A stretch of DNA of 14,073 nt, taken from NCBI GenBank assembly GCA_040775095.1, contig JAXGTD010000111.1:1-14073 (forward strand), read 5' to 3'. How positions within the stretch are numbered: the stretch's first letter is position 1; each line of letters begins with the position of its first letter. The notes beneath the pieces were generated by a model, which was not told where the DNA came from, searched no databases, and worked only from the letters and a program-made list of their open reading frames with translations. Made by a program: the position numbers and the translations under genes. This DNA comes from JAXGTD01 sp040775095 (GTDB lineage Bacteria > Pseudomonadota > Gammaproteobacteria > Chromatiales > Chromatiaceae). Of this stretch, positions 1 to 8,060 are shown in pieces.

Positions 1-24
1 GGACGCTGCGAAAAGAGGCCGTCA

Positions 25-699
25 TCAGGTGTTGCTGTCGTATTTGTAGCCGACCCCGTAAACGGAGTGGATGAGCTCCTGATCGGGCAACAGCGTGGCG
101 AGCTTGCGCCGGAGTTTCTTGACGTGGCTGTCGATCGTGCGATCACCAACGATGCGGTGGTCGGAATAGATGCGGTCCATCAGCTGATCGCGGGAGTAGA
201 TCCGCCCGGGAGACCGAAACAGGGTGTCCAGCAGCTGGAACTCCACGGCAGTGAGCTCCAGGGCCCGGTCGTTGGCCATCACCAGCAACTGATCCGGGAC
301 GAGTCGCAGGGGCTCCTTCGGCAGGGCCGTGCTATCGCCCAATCGCCGCAGAACCGCCCGTACCCGGGCCACGACCTCGCGCGGACTGAAGGGCTTGCAG
401 ATATAGTCATCGGCACCCAGCTCCAACCCCAACAGGCGATCGATCTCTTCCACCCGGGCGGTCACCATGATGATGGGTACCCTACTGAAACCCCGGACGT
501 CGCGGCACACGTCCAGGCCGTCGGCGCCCGGCAGCATCAGGTCCAGCAGCACCAGGTCCGGCTCATGCTGGCGGATCCAGGGAGGGGCGTCGAGGCCATT
601 GTCGATGCGGTGGGTGGTAAAACCCGCCTGTTCGAGGTAGGTGGTCAGCAGGCGGGCGACCTTGTCCTCGTCCTCGACGATGAGCACGGTCTGGTTCAT
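25..699 (-). CDS. baeR: OmpR-family response regulator, BaeR-like
   Basis: Cytoplasmic DNA-binding response regulator, 224 aa, predicted to be phosphorylated by the adjacent BaeS-like kinase and to control envelope-stress or efflux genes, as BaeR does in enterobacteria. The receiver domain (about residues 3-115) shows the acidic pair E9/D10, the phosphoacceptor D53 in LVLLDLMLPG, the MVTAR switch threonine and the lysine of CKPFSP. The C-terminal winged helix (about 125-220) shows ELTAVEFQLLDTL and the DRTIDSHVKKLRRKL recognition helix typical of OmpR/PhoB proteins. I chose the ATG at 699, which starts the receiver fold directly (MNQTVLIVEDE); a GTG at 741 would add 14 unconserved residues. 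The start overlaps the kinase stop by four bases (ATGA), implying translational coupling. Two stop codons in tandem end the gene. The family call is firm; the exact regulon is inferred. Confidence 0.93.
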   Translation of the reverse strand: MNQTVLIVEDEDKVARLLTTYLEQAGFTTHRIDNGLDAPPWIRQHEPDLVLLDLMLPGADGLDVCRDVRGFSRVPIIMVTARVEEIDRLLGLELGADDYICKPFSPREVVARVRAVLRRLGDSTALPKEPLRLVPDQLLVMANDRALELTAVEFQLLDTLFRSPGRIYSRDQLMDRIYSDHRIVGDRTIDSHVKKLRRKLATLLPDQELIHSVYGVGYKYDSNT

Positions 700-2165
700 G
701 TCGGTGCCTCGACGGAGAGTGGCAGTTGCACGCGGATACACAGCCCACCGAGGGTCGATGCCTCCGCGGCGATGGTGCCGTCGTGTGCTTCGACGATATT
801 GCGGCAGATCGCCAGTCCCAACCCGGTACCGGCGACCTTGCGGTTTCGGGAGGAGTCGCCCCGATAGAGACGATCGAACAGTCTGGTTAGATCCTGTCCG
901 GATACGCCTGGGGCGGAGTCCTCCAGGGTCAGCCGAACGCGTCTCTCCTGCACAGCGACGGTGAGCCGGACCCGGCCGCCGTTGTCCGTGTAACGCAGAG
1001 AATTCTGCAGGATATTGGACAACAGTTGGGCGATTCGGTCCGGGTCGGCATGGATGATCGCTTGGGCATCATCGAGGCCATGGGATTCAAGCTGTATGGA
1101 CCTGGCATCGAACGCCCGCTCCAGTCCTTCCAGGACATCGGTCGCAGCCGCCCCCAGGTTGAGCGGCACCTTGTGGTAATCGAGTGCCCCGATATCCGAC
1201 ATCGAGAGCTCGTAGAGGTCGTCGATCAGGCGGGACAGGTGCAGCGTTTCCTCGTGCAGTGACTCCACCGCCTCGGCATTCAAGGCGTACGTGCCATCCC
1301 GGATCGCCTCGATCTCGCCCCGCAGAATCGTCACGGGGGTGCGCAGCTCGTGTGAGATATCGGCCACCCATTGGCGGCGCAGCGCCTCGTTGCGGCTCAG
1401 GGTATGGGCCAGTTCGTTGAAGTCGCGGGCCAGCTGGCCGAGCTCGTCGTCGGTCTTGTGGCTGATGCGTGGGCTGTAGTCACCGGATGCCAGCCGGCGG
1501 GAGGCGTTTGTCACGGCCCGGATCGGATCGACGAAGTAGCGGGCGAGCGGCATCGCTATGGCCGCCGAGATCACCAGCATGACCAGGGCGATGAGCAAAA
1601 AGGACTTGTTTTGCTGCTCGGCGAACTGCAGATCGTGACCCACGGCGAAGGATACCTCGTCTGCGCGCATGCCGAGATAGCCGACGACCGCCCCGGTGTT
1701 TTCGATCGGGTAGAGTTTGAATTCGGCGATGGGTTCACCTGTCCGCCCGTAAACGACCTGTTGTCCGGCATCCAGCAGACGAATCCGCCATTCCAAGGGC
1801 TGCGGTAGTCCCGGCGGTGGCTGCGGTAACTGCTTAGGCGGCCATTCGTCCGCGTGTAGACGGGCGAGTATTCTCTCAAACCGGTCACCTTGCACAGGAT
1901 GACCAACAGAAGACAAGACCAACTGCAACCAACGCCGGGGTGAGGTTCGGAGAGACTCCCAACCACCATGCGCCGCGTAATCCGCAGCGAGCTGTTCCGA
2001 CAAACCGTCGATCAACTGCCGTTCGCGTTGCTCGACGTAGCGAATAAATCCCCGATCGAACGACCATTGCACGAACACGTACATGCCGCTTACCAGCACC
2101 AAAGATGTGAGCAGCTGAATAAGGAACAGTTTGCGGGTGATGGTCTTTTTCAATTTCCGGGCCAC
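696..2165 (-). CDS. baeS: Sensor histidine kinase, BaeS-like
   Basis: Inner-membrane sensor kinase, 489 aa, partner of the response regulator downstream in the same operon. The N-terminus (RKLFLIQLL, FDRGFIRYVEQ) is strongly BaeS-like. Order of parts: TM1 about 13-33, periplasmic sensor about 34-186, TM2 about 187-208, HAMP about 209-262, dimerisation/H-box with VADISHELRTP (phosphorylated His272), then the ATPase domain with the N-box NILQNSLRY, a G1 box reading DSAPGVSG and the G2 box GTGLGLAI. It is slightly longer than the E. coli protein (about 467 aa). The start is GTG at 2165, the first start codon after an upstream in-frame TGA; an ATG two bases upstream is out of frame. A GAGGAA stretch lies about 20 nt upstream, too far for a normal ribosome site, so the start is less certain than the gene. 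Signal sensed is unknown here; in E. coli BaeS responds to envelope stress, indole and flavonoids. Confidence 0.92.
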   Translation of the reverse strand: MARKLKKTITRKLFLIQLLTSLVLVSGMYVFVQWSFDRGFIRYVEQRERQLIDGLSEQLAADYAAHGGWESLRTSPRRWLQLVLSSVGHPVQGDRFERILARLHADEWPPKQLPQPPPGLPQPLEWRIRLLDAGQQVVYGRTGEPIAEFKLYPIENTGAVVGYLGMRADEVSFAVGHDLQFAEQQNKSFLLIALVMLVISAAIAMPLARYFVDPIRAVTNASRRLASGDYSPRISHKTDDELGQLARDFNELAHTLSRNEALRRQWVADISHELRTPVTILRGEIEAIRDGTYALNAEAVESLHEETLHLSRLIDDLYELSMSDIGALDYHKVPLNLGAAATDVLEGLERAFDARSIQLESHGLDDAQAIIHADPDRIAQLLSNILQNSLRYTDNGGRVRLTVAVQERRVRLTLEDSAPGVSGQDLTRLFDRLYRGDSSRNRKVAGTGLGLAICRNIVEAHDGTIAAEASTLGGLCIRVQLPLSVEAPT

Positions 2166-2498
2166 ATCGCGGCGGATAGCGCGTCGATTTCCTCATTATG
2201 GACGGAAATGCGCAAGGAATATGGAAGAGCGGCAGCGTCCAATGCCGCGACCTTGAGTACCGCCGGCCGTCCCGGGCGTTTTCCGCCCATCGTCTGCATT
2301 CATCGGAAGGTTCTCATCTCTGAGATACTGTCCCCGCGTTCCTTGCCAAGCTGACAAAATTGTCGATGCAGAATGCAGCAGGCGATGGGCGGCGTCCTGA
2401 TTTGAGGTCAGTCGCGGGTCCCGGGTGGCGACCCGCGGCCGCGCAGCGTGCGACGGCAATGAATGAAATATCCGACACCCCTGGAGGCAAGCAGCGAC
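2166..2498. promoter_or_regulatory. Divergent intergenic region between baeS and fmdE-like gene
   Basis: This gene-less 333-base spacer must hold the promoters for baeSR (leftward) and the fmdE-like/kef genes (rightward). Visible elements are a long imperfect inverted repeat (2283-2301 with 2373-2394), a nested small stem GGGCG/CGCCC at 2274-2288, an inverted repeat TCTCA-N4-TGAGA at 2312-2325 and GACAA-AA-TTGTC at 2355-2366. The last two lie inside the loop of the large repeat and could be regulator half-sites. No convincing -35/-10 pair was found. Open frames here (for example on the minus strand toward 2196) look like shadows. Confidence 0.45.
2283..2394. repeat. Imperfect inverted repeat spanning the divergent promoter region
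   Basis: The left arm CCGCCCATCG (2283-2292) plus CTGCATTC (2294-2301) is the reverse complement of GAATGCAG (2373-2380) plus CGATGGGCGG (2385-2394). That gives 18 paired bases with a 1-nt versus 4-nt interruption and about 71 nt between the arms. This is too long to be likely by chance. It could be an operator pair, a DNA-loop element or the ends of a small mobile-element relic. Direct observation; function unknown. Confidence 0.6.
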
Positions 2499-3104
2499 AT
2501 GAACGGCCGTTTTCCCGACACTCCCGCCATCACCCTGTATGATCCCCTGGCCGACCTGCTGGGGGCGGGCGATGGCCGGTTTACCTATCGATTCGAAGAC
2601 GCGGTGAAGCTTGCCGGCCACGCCTGTCCCACGGTGGCTGGTGCCTTCCTGATGGCCGTTCGCGCCCTGGAGGCCCTGTATGGCGACGACATACCGTGCC
2701 GTGGCGCGGTTCGGATCGAGGTCCCCGGCGCGGCCGACGAGGGCGTTAACGGCCCCATCAGTCAGGTGTTCACCTTGATTACGGGGGCGGCGGGGGACAA
2801 CGGCTTCCAGGGGCTCGGCGGCCGCTTCAGCCGTCACGGCCTGATGCATTTCGGCAAGGGTGGGACGGGGCCGTTTCGCTTCCAGCGTGTCGACACCGGG
2901 CAGTCGGTCACGGTGGCCTATGACCCGTCGCCCTTTCCGCCTGCCCCGGAGTTGATGCCGTTGCTGCAGCAGATCCGGCAGGTAGACGCTGACCCCGCCC
3001 TGAGGCAGCGGTTTCAGGAGTTGTGGCGGGAGCGGGTGCTGCGCATACTGGCCGACGGCGGGCGGCAGAGCGTCACCCTGGAAAACCGGGCAATGAGCGG
3101 ATGA
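2499..3104 (+). CDS. FmdE-like domain protein
   Basis: Predicted soluble protein of 201 aa resembling the FmdE family (named after a formylmethanofuran dehydrogenase subunit), which in most bacteria is a stand-alone metal-binding protein of unknown role. Residues 38-50 read KLAGHACPTVAGA, matching the conserved GHxCPG-like motif with putative metal ligands His41 and Cys43; the usual glycine after the proline is threonine here. Further on, the VFTLITGAAGDNGF stretch and MHFGKGG match the family order of a TG motif followed by a GK motif. I chose the ATG at 2499 because GGAGG lies 11 nt upstream and homology begins soon after; ATGs at 2459 and 2463 are alternatives. It is followed after 144 bases by the kef gene on the same strand. 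No methanofuran pathway genes are nearby, so formylmethanofuran chemistry should not be assumed. Confidence 0.6.
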   Translation: MNGRFPDTPAITLYDPLADLLGAGDGRFTYRFEDAVKLAGHACPTVAGAFLMAVRALEALYGDDIPCRGAVRIEVPGAADEGVNGPISQVFTLITGAAGDNGFQGLGGRFSRHGLMHFGKGGTGPFRFQRVDTGQSVTVAYDPSPFPPAPELMPLLQQIRQVDADPALRQRFQELWRERVLRILADGGRQSVTLENRAMSG

Positions 3105-3141
3105 CGGGTTGGGGTGCACCGTACCCGAAGTGCGTCCGGCA

Positions 3142-3223
3142 GCGGGTCGACCGCACTGGAGAAGTTGTGCGGTGGCGGACCGAGCCATCGCTCCGATCTC
3201 TGCAAGCTCAAGCGTCGACCCGC
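3142..3223. repeat. Inverted repeat in the kef leader
   Basis: GCGGGTCGAC (3142-3151) and GTCGACCCGC (3214-3223) are perfect 10-base inverted copies, 62 nt apart, in the spacer just upstream of the antiporter start. They could fold into an mRNA leader stem or be protein-binding half-sites. No further support is visible. Confidence 0.4.
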
Positions 3224-3248
3224 GCCGTATAGTTCACGATCATTCCCG

Positions 3249-4964
3249 ATGGAACTCGACAGCTTCGTCCTCTCTGCCACCCTGCTGCTGGCCGTGGCGG
3301 CCCTCGCCGTCGCCCTGTTCCGGCGCCTCGGCCTCGGCTCGGTGCTGGGGCTGCTGGTCACCGGCATCGCCGTGGGTCCCTACTCGCCTGGCCCCTATGT
3401 CACCACCCACGTCGACGACGTGCGCCATTTCACCGAGCTGGGCGTGGTGTTGCTGCTGTTTCTCATTGGCCTGGAGACCAACCCGACGCGGCTATGGGCG
3501 ATGCGTCGCCAGGTGTTCGGGCTCGGATCGCTGCAGATCATCGTCTCCGGGCTCGCCATCGGCGCCTACAGCTATCTCTTCAACGGCTCCTGGCCCACCG
3601 CGCTGCTGATCGGCTTCAGCCTGGCCCTCTCTTCCACTGCCTTCGTGCTCCAACTGCTGCAGGAACAGGGCGAGCTGGGCACCAGCTTCGGCGGCACCTC
3701 GTTCGCCGTGCTGTTGATGCAGGACCTGGCCATCGTACCGCTGCTGGCCCTGGTGCCGATCCTCTCCGACGTCGGCACCCTGTCCCGCGAGGTGCCGCTG
3801 TGGCAGCAGGTGGGCATCGTCGCCGGCATGCTCCTGCTGGTCTACGTCTTTGGGCGGTTCCTGATCCCGCCCGCACTGGAACGGCTGATGCGCCAGGACA
3901 GCCGCGACGCCTTCTTTCTGGTGGTGATGCTTGGGGTGTTCGTGGCCGCGGCCGCGATGCACTTCGCCGGGCTCTCCATGGCGCTTGGCGCCTTCATGAT
4001 GGGCATGCTGCTGTCGGGGTCGCGCTACAGCTTCCAGATCCACGCCCACGTCGAACCCTACAAGGGACTGTTGATGAGCCTGTTCTTCGTCGCGGTGGGC
4101 ATGTCCATCGATATCGGTGCCCTGGCAGAGGAGCCGCTGCTGTTCGCCCAGCATGTGCTGGTGGTCGTGACATTGAAGATCCTGGTGCTGTTCGCGCTGG
4201 CCCTGGCGTTCGGCCACGATCGGCGGATCGCCACCCGCATCGCCTTCCTGCTGGCCCAGAGCGGCGAGTTTGGATTCGTCCTGTTTGGCTCGGCCAAGGC
4301 CCTGGGGGTGATCGATGACCGGACCTTCATCGTGACCATCAGCGTCATCTCCACCTCCATGCTGCTAACGCCGCTGTTGATGCGCCTGGGTGACGCGCTC
4401 GCGGCGCGCATCCCCGTTCCCCAGGGCGAGGCCCCGCCGCGTTACCAATGGGACGCGGATCACCCCTCTCCCCGGGTGGTCGTCGCCGGCTATGGCCGCG
4501 TGGGTCACACCGTAGCCACCCTGCTCGAGGAGAGCGGTATTCCCTATATCGCTTTCGACACCAACCCGGCCCACGTCGCCGACGGGCAGGGCGACGGGCG
4601 CCCCATCTACTACGGTGACGTGAGCGATCCAGACCTGTTGAAGGCCATCGATCTGGGCAGAGTGGAGACCGTGGTCCTGACCAGCAACAACGCATCCTCC
4701 GTGTTGCGGGCGGTCTCGCTGATAAGGGCCAATCACCCCAAGGCCACCATCATCGCCAGGGCCCGCGACCTTGCGGCCTGCGGCGCGCTGACCGAGGCCG
4801 GGGCGAACCTCGCATACCCGGAGGCGCTTGAGGCGAGCCTGCGTCTCGGTGCTGAGGTGCTCAGATCCCTGGGGCTGCGCAGTCAAAGTGTCGATACCGT
4901 GCTCGGAAGCGCCCGCGAGGAAGACTACGCGTTGGTGCGGGAGGACGAGAGTGGTACGGGGTGA
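3249..4964 (+). CDS. Kef-type cation/proton antiporter with RCK (TrkA-N) domain, CPA2 family
   Basis: Inner-membrane monovalent cation:proton antiporter, 571 aa. The N-terminal two thirds (about 1-390) is a run of roughly 12 hydrophobic helices with CPA2 signatures: FLIGLETNP near residue 80, SLALSSTAFVLQLL, a QDLAIVPLLAL helix carrying the membrane acidic residue, and QSGEFGFVLFG. From residue 409, RVVVAGYGRVG starts a Rossmann fold that binds nucleotide (TrkA-N/RCK), with acidic D at the end of the second strand (FDTNP). It ends soon after that domain, so there is no long C-terminal extension. This layout matches KefB/KefC-like K+ efflux systems and close homologues (YbaL type). The ATG at 3249 gives the family N-terminus directly; it has no clear ribosome site, and an upstream GTG at 3114 would add 45 unlikely residues. 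No KefF/KefG-like subunit is adjacent. K+ or Na+ specificity cannot be decided from sequence. Confidence 0.9.
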   Translation: MELDSFVLSATLLLAVAALAVALFRRLGLGSVLGLLVTGIAVGPYSPGPYVTTHVDDVRHFTELGVVLLLFLIGLETNPTRLWAMRRQVFGLGSLQIIVSGLAIGAYSYLFNGSWPTALLIGFSLALSSTAFVLQLLQEQGELGTSFGGTSFAVLLMQDLAIVPLLALVPILSDVGTLSREVPLWQQVGIVAGMLLLVYVFGRFLIPPALERLMRQDSRDAFFLVVMLGVFVAAAAMHFAGLSMALGAFMMGMLLSGSRYSFQIHAHVEPYKGLLMSLFFVAVGMSIDIGALAEEPLLFAQHVLVVVTLKILVLFALALAFGHDRRIATRIAFLLAQSGEFGFVLFGSAKALGVIDDRTFIVTISVISTSMLLTPLLMRLGDALAARIPVPQGEAPPRYQWDADHPSPRVVVAGYGRVGHTVATLLEESGIPYIAFDTNPAHVADGQGDGRPIYYGDVSDPDLLKAIDLGRVETVVLTSNNASSVLRAVSLIRANHPKATIIARARDLAACGALTEAGANLAYPEALEASLRLGAEVLRSLGLRSQSVDTVLGSAREEDYALVREDESGTG

Positions 4965-4980
4965 GCGGTGCGCGCACCGC
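4965..4980. terminator. Perfect 16-bp palindrome directly after the kef stop
   Basis: GCGGTGCGCGCACCGC is an exact palindrome beginning at the base after the antiporter TGA. It would form a tight GC stem, but no T-tract follows, so it is a weak intrinsic terminator candidate or an mRNA 3'-end stabiliser. Confidence 0.4.
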
Positions 4981-5277
4981 ACCGTAGGCCGTTGCCGCCG
5001 GGCGACCCGATCAGCGCGGTGGCATCGGTCTGTTCGGGCTGCGGTCGAGCGACCCGGATGAGGAAGGCGGCGCCCCCGGATCCTCCGATCCGGAGACGGG
5101 GTCTCGCCGTTACCGACCCGCGGCGGGCTCCCGCGGATCCTGGCGCGTGTCTCGCGTGTCGGCCGGGTTACTGCGTGACGACCGCTGTCGGCAGAGGCCG
5201 GCCTGGTCGGGGGCTCGCTCGAGCGAACCCGAAGCCCGGCGGCTGATTCGTCAACGCACCGCCGGTGTGCTGTCAGG
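4965..5277. other. Gene-less convergent spacer between kef and ptsP
   Basis: About 313 bases between two convergent stop codons. No credible gene was seen. Besides the palindrome at 4965-4980, it holds a 7-bp stem (CCGGATC/GATCCGG, 5076-5093, loop CTCC) and a 12-bp palindrome TCGCTCGAGCGA (5215-5226). None has a T-run, so they are possible bidirectional terminators only by position. Confidence 0.5.
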
Positions 5278-7581
5278 CTACGGCGCGGGTACCTCGGTGG
5301 TATCTGCCTCGGTCAGTCCGGTACGGGCAACGGCCACTTTTAGCAAACGCCGAATGCCCTCGGCGTCGTCCATCGTCAGCGTCTGACGGGCCAGGGACTG
5401 CATATCACGGAAGCTGACCTTCCGAATCGCCCACTTGACCTCCAGGAGGGAGGTGGGGTTGAGGCTCAGCCCGTCGAAGCCCATGCCGATCAACACCATG
5501 GCCGTGGCCGGATCGCTGGCCATCTCGCCGCATACGCTCACTGGCTTGCCGGCGCGGCCGGCCGACGTGACAATCAGTTGGAGCGCACTGAGCATCGACG
5601 GATGCAAGGGGTCCAGGCGTGCCGAGACGCGTGGGTTGTTGCGGTCCGTGGCCAGCAGGTACTGGGCCAGGTCGTTGGTTCCGACGGAGAGGAAATCCAC
5701 CTGTCGGGCCAGTACCTCGACCTGAAAGAGCGCGGAGGGGACCTCGACCATGATGCCAATGGGCGGCATGGTCACGGCGAGCCCCTCCGCTGTGAGTTGC
5801 TCGACGGCTTGGTCGACCACGCGCCTCGCCTGCAGGACCTCCTCCAAGGCGCTGATCATGGGGAACATCAAGCGCAGGTTGCCGAGGCCGATATTTGCAC
5901 GCAGGGCGGCGCGGATTTGGGTGAGAAAGATGTCAGGGTGGTCCAGGGTGAAGCGGATGCCGCGCCAGCCCAGGGCCGGGTTGCCTTCGCTCTCCGACAG
6001 GTAGGGCAGGGGCTTGTCGCCGCCCGCATCCAGCGTACGCAGGACCAGGGGCGCCGGTGCGGCGGCCGCCAGCGCCTCACGGTAGATGGCGAGCTGTTCG
6101 GCTTCGCTCGGAAAGCGGTCGAACATCATAAAGGGGAGCTCGGAGCGAAACAGGCCGATGCCGTCGGACCCCGCGTCCCCGAGCCGCAGATGTGGCGCCG
6201 TCAGTCCCGCGTTGATGAACAGGCTGATCCGTTTTCCGTCCGGGGTGCATGCTGGCAGGTTGCGAACCGGTTCCAGGGCCGCGTTGCGCGTGCGTCGGCT
6301 CACGATCTCGGCCTCGACCGTGTGTCGGGTGGCCGCGTCCGGCCGCACGTGGACGCGCCCCGAATTGCCGTCCACGATCACCGTCTGGCCGTCGAGCTGG
6401 GAGAGCGGCACCCCCGAAACGCCCATCACCGCCGGTATGCCAAGCGAGCGTGCCAGGATGGCGGCGTGCGACAGGGTGGATCCGTCGGCGGAGACGATCC
6501 CCGCCAGGTTCCCGGCGAGCGCCTCGCCGACATCCATGGCACTCAACTGCTTGCCGATCAGGACCGTCGCCCCGGTCTCCGGCACGACCTGTTCCTCCTC
6601 GCCGAGCAGGCGTGCGACGAGCCGGGTCCCCAGCGCCCGGAGGTCGGTCGCCCGCTGGCGCAGATAGGGATCGTCCATGGTGTCGAAACTGCCGGCATAG
6701 GACTCGATGGCCGTGCGCACCGCAGCGGGGGCCCACTGGCCTTCGCGGATCAGGCCGACCACGGATTCCCGGATCTCGGGGCTCTCCAGGATCATGGCGA
6801 AGGCGTCGAATAGCGCGCGGTCGGCGTCGGCGATTCGACCCTGCAGCGAGTCCGCCATGGCCTTCGCCTGGTTCCCGACCTGCTTCAAAGCCTCCAGAAA
6901 GCGCGCCTCTTCCCGTGGTATATCCTCGGCGGTACGGGCGGGTATGTCCTGAAGCTCGGTGGCGGAGAAGACCCATGTGCCTGTGCCGATCGCGACGCCG
7001 GGTGCGCCGGCGCGGCCTTCCAGGCAGCGTGATTGCACGCGTCCAGGGCGGCACATCTCGCAGATTTCGCCGCTGGCCTTCGCGTAGGCAATCGCCCCGC
7101 CGAGGCGGGATGCAAGGGTGGCGAGGAAGGCCTCGTCGGCGTGGTCGAAGCGCCGCGGGTGTCGCTGGCGAACCAGGAGCACTCCCTGCACCTGTGCCTT
7201 GTGGAGTATCGGGACACCCAGGAAACCCGCATGGGGCTGCAGACCCGTCTGCTCGACGAACCCCTGATCCATGGACTCGGGGACGTGGTCCAGGTTGATG
7301 GGCCGCTGCTCCTGCGCGACCCGCCCGATGACCCCGCTGCCGAAATCGACCGCGAGCCTCCCGACATAGCGCGAAGCGAGGCCATCTGTCGCCGCGACCA
7401 CATGGCGGCGCTGCGCATCGTCTGAGAAATAGACGGTGCAGACATCCGCCTGCATGACAGCACGCGTCTGCTTGACCACCTCCTGCAGCGCAGCCTCCAG
7501 ATCGGACGCCCGGTCGACCGCATGAACGATGCGGCTGAGCTCTGAAAGGCGGTCGGCGGGCCTTGGGGTGAGAGTATCCAT
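5278..7581 (-). CDS. ptsP: Phosphoenolpyruvate-protein phosphotransferase PtsP (EI-Ntr)
   Basis: Cytoplasmic first enzyme of the nitrogen-related PTS: it transfers phosphate from PEP to NPr and on to EIIA-Ntr, a regulatory rather than sugar-transport chain. The 767-aa protein has an N-terminal GAF domain (about 20-165), EI N-terminal helical domain (about 190-312), swivelling phosphohistidine domain with STLSHAAILAR (active His372) and a C-terminal PEP-binding barrel (about 440-735) with GWRGIRF, FLSVGTNDLAQY and VCGEMASD (catalytic Cys). All key residues are present. A cysteine cluster CEMCRPGRVQSRC (Cys174, 177, 186) sits in the GAF-EI linker. I chose ATG 7581; a TTG at 7605 has AGGA five bases upstream and would add eight residues. 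The usual neighbour rppH is absent here, and no npr or ptsN gene lies in the window. Confidence 0.95.
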   Translation of the reverse strand: MDTLTPRPADRLSELSRIVHAVDRASDLEAALQEVVKQTRAVMQADVCTVYFSDDAQRRHVVAATDGLASRYVGRLAVDFGSGVIGRVAQEQRPINLDHVPESMDQGFVEQTGLQPHAGFLGVPILHKAQVQGVLLVRQRHPRRFDHADEAFLATLASRLGGAIAYAKASGEICEMCRPGRVQSRCLEGRAGAPGVAIGTGTWVFSATELQDIPARTAEDIPREEARFLEALKQVGNQAKAMADSLQGRIADADRALFDAFAMILESPEIRESVVGLIREGQWAPAAVRTAIESYAGSFDTMDDPYLRQRATDLRALGTRLVARLLGEEEQVVPETGATVLIGKQLSAMDVGEALAGNLAGIVSADGSTLSHAAILARSLGIPAVMGVSGVPLSQLDGQTVIVDGNSGRVHVRPDAATRHTVEAEIVSRRTRNAALEPVRNLPACTPDGKRISLFINAGLTAPHLRLGDAGSDGIGLFRSELPFMMFDRFPSEAEQLAIYREALAAAAPAPLVLRTLDAGGDKPLPYLSESEGNPALGWRGIRFTLDHPDIFLTQIRAALRANIGLGNLRLMFPMISALEEVLQARRVVDQAVEQLTAEGLAVTMPPIGIMVEVPSALFQVEVLARQVDFLSVGTNDLAQYLLATDRNNPRVSARLDPLHPSMLSALQLIVTSAGRAGKPVSVCGEMASDPATAMVLIGMGFDGLSLNPTSLLEVKWAIRKVSFRDMQSLARQTLTMDDAEGIRRLLKVAVARTGLTEADTTEVPAP

Positions 7582-7780
7582 CGGTCGGTTTGACTGATTG
7601 GGCAAGGAGTTCCTGCAGATGCGATACGTTTTCCGACCAGGGCCCCGGCTAGAGCGTCATCCGATCCGCTTGTCGCGAGGAAGGCCCATGCCGAGGCTCG
7701 GAGGATTCAGACATCATAGACCCGTGTGTCGGGCGATGCATGCCCGGCGGGATCGGAGCCGTGGCGGGGGTCGGCGCGGG

Positions 7781-7975
7781 TCAGGGAGTCGGGCCGCCGA
7801 GACCTCGCGCCTCGGCGATCACCTCGTCGAGGTCCAGGGTCCGGATCGCCTGGACGGCCAATTCCCAGCGACCCTCGCGGCACAACCCGCTGATGCCGGC
7901 CGATTCATAGGCGTCCAGCGCGGCCTTCAGGCAGGCACGCCGAACGGCTTCCGCAATGTCTTTCTCCTCGATCAT
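7781..7975 (-). CDS. Small hypothetical protein, 64 aa
   Basis: No family recognised. The protein is mostly helical and acidic, with one cysteine in a SGLCREGRWELA segment; the first half reads like an amphipathic helix (DIAEAVRRACLKAALDAYE) and it ends in a short flexible GLGGPTP tail. The ATG at 7975 has AAGG nine bases upstream. It lies 85 bases downstream of the stop of the frameshifted DsrC-like gene on the same strand, so the two may have been cotranscribed, and it stops 200 bases before ptsP starts. The amino-acid pattern is regular and codon use is GC-rich like the neighbours, which supports a real gene. A role in sulfur metabolism is only suggested by position. Confidence 0.6.
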   Translation of the reverse strand: MIEEKDIAEAVRRACLKAALDAYESAGISGLCREGRWELAVQAIRTLDLDEVIAEARGLGGPTP

Positions 7976-8060
7976 GAGGCACCCTTAAACTTGCCGTGGT
8001 GCCCTCGAGTATGGCGCAGCCGTTGCACCGCGCGATGCGGGTGCCTTGTCGGCCTCGACC

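Noticed and set aside
67..867. Plus-strand 266-codon open frame across the response regulator
   Set aside because: Antisense shadow of baeR/baeS; His/Gln/Val-rich and motif-free.
2196..3188. Long minus-strand open frame (330 codons) opposite the FmdE-like gene
   Set aside because: Pro/Arg/Gln-rich translation with no motifs; it is the antisense shadow of a GC-rich gene with recognisable FmdE motifs on the plus strand.
3101..3232. Possible 43-aa small gene overlapping the FmdE-like stop as ATGA
   Set aside because: Composition is Arg/Val-rich without pattern, and the stretch includes an inverted repeat; the overlap alone is not enough.
5578..7298. Large plus- and minus-strand open frames within ptsP
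   Set aside because: All lie over the PtsP coding sequence, whose catalytic motifs are intact in one frame; the others are Arg/Pro-rich shadows.
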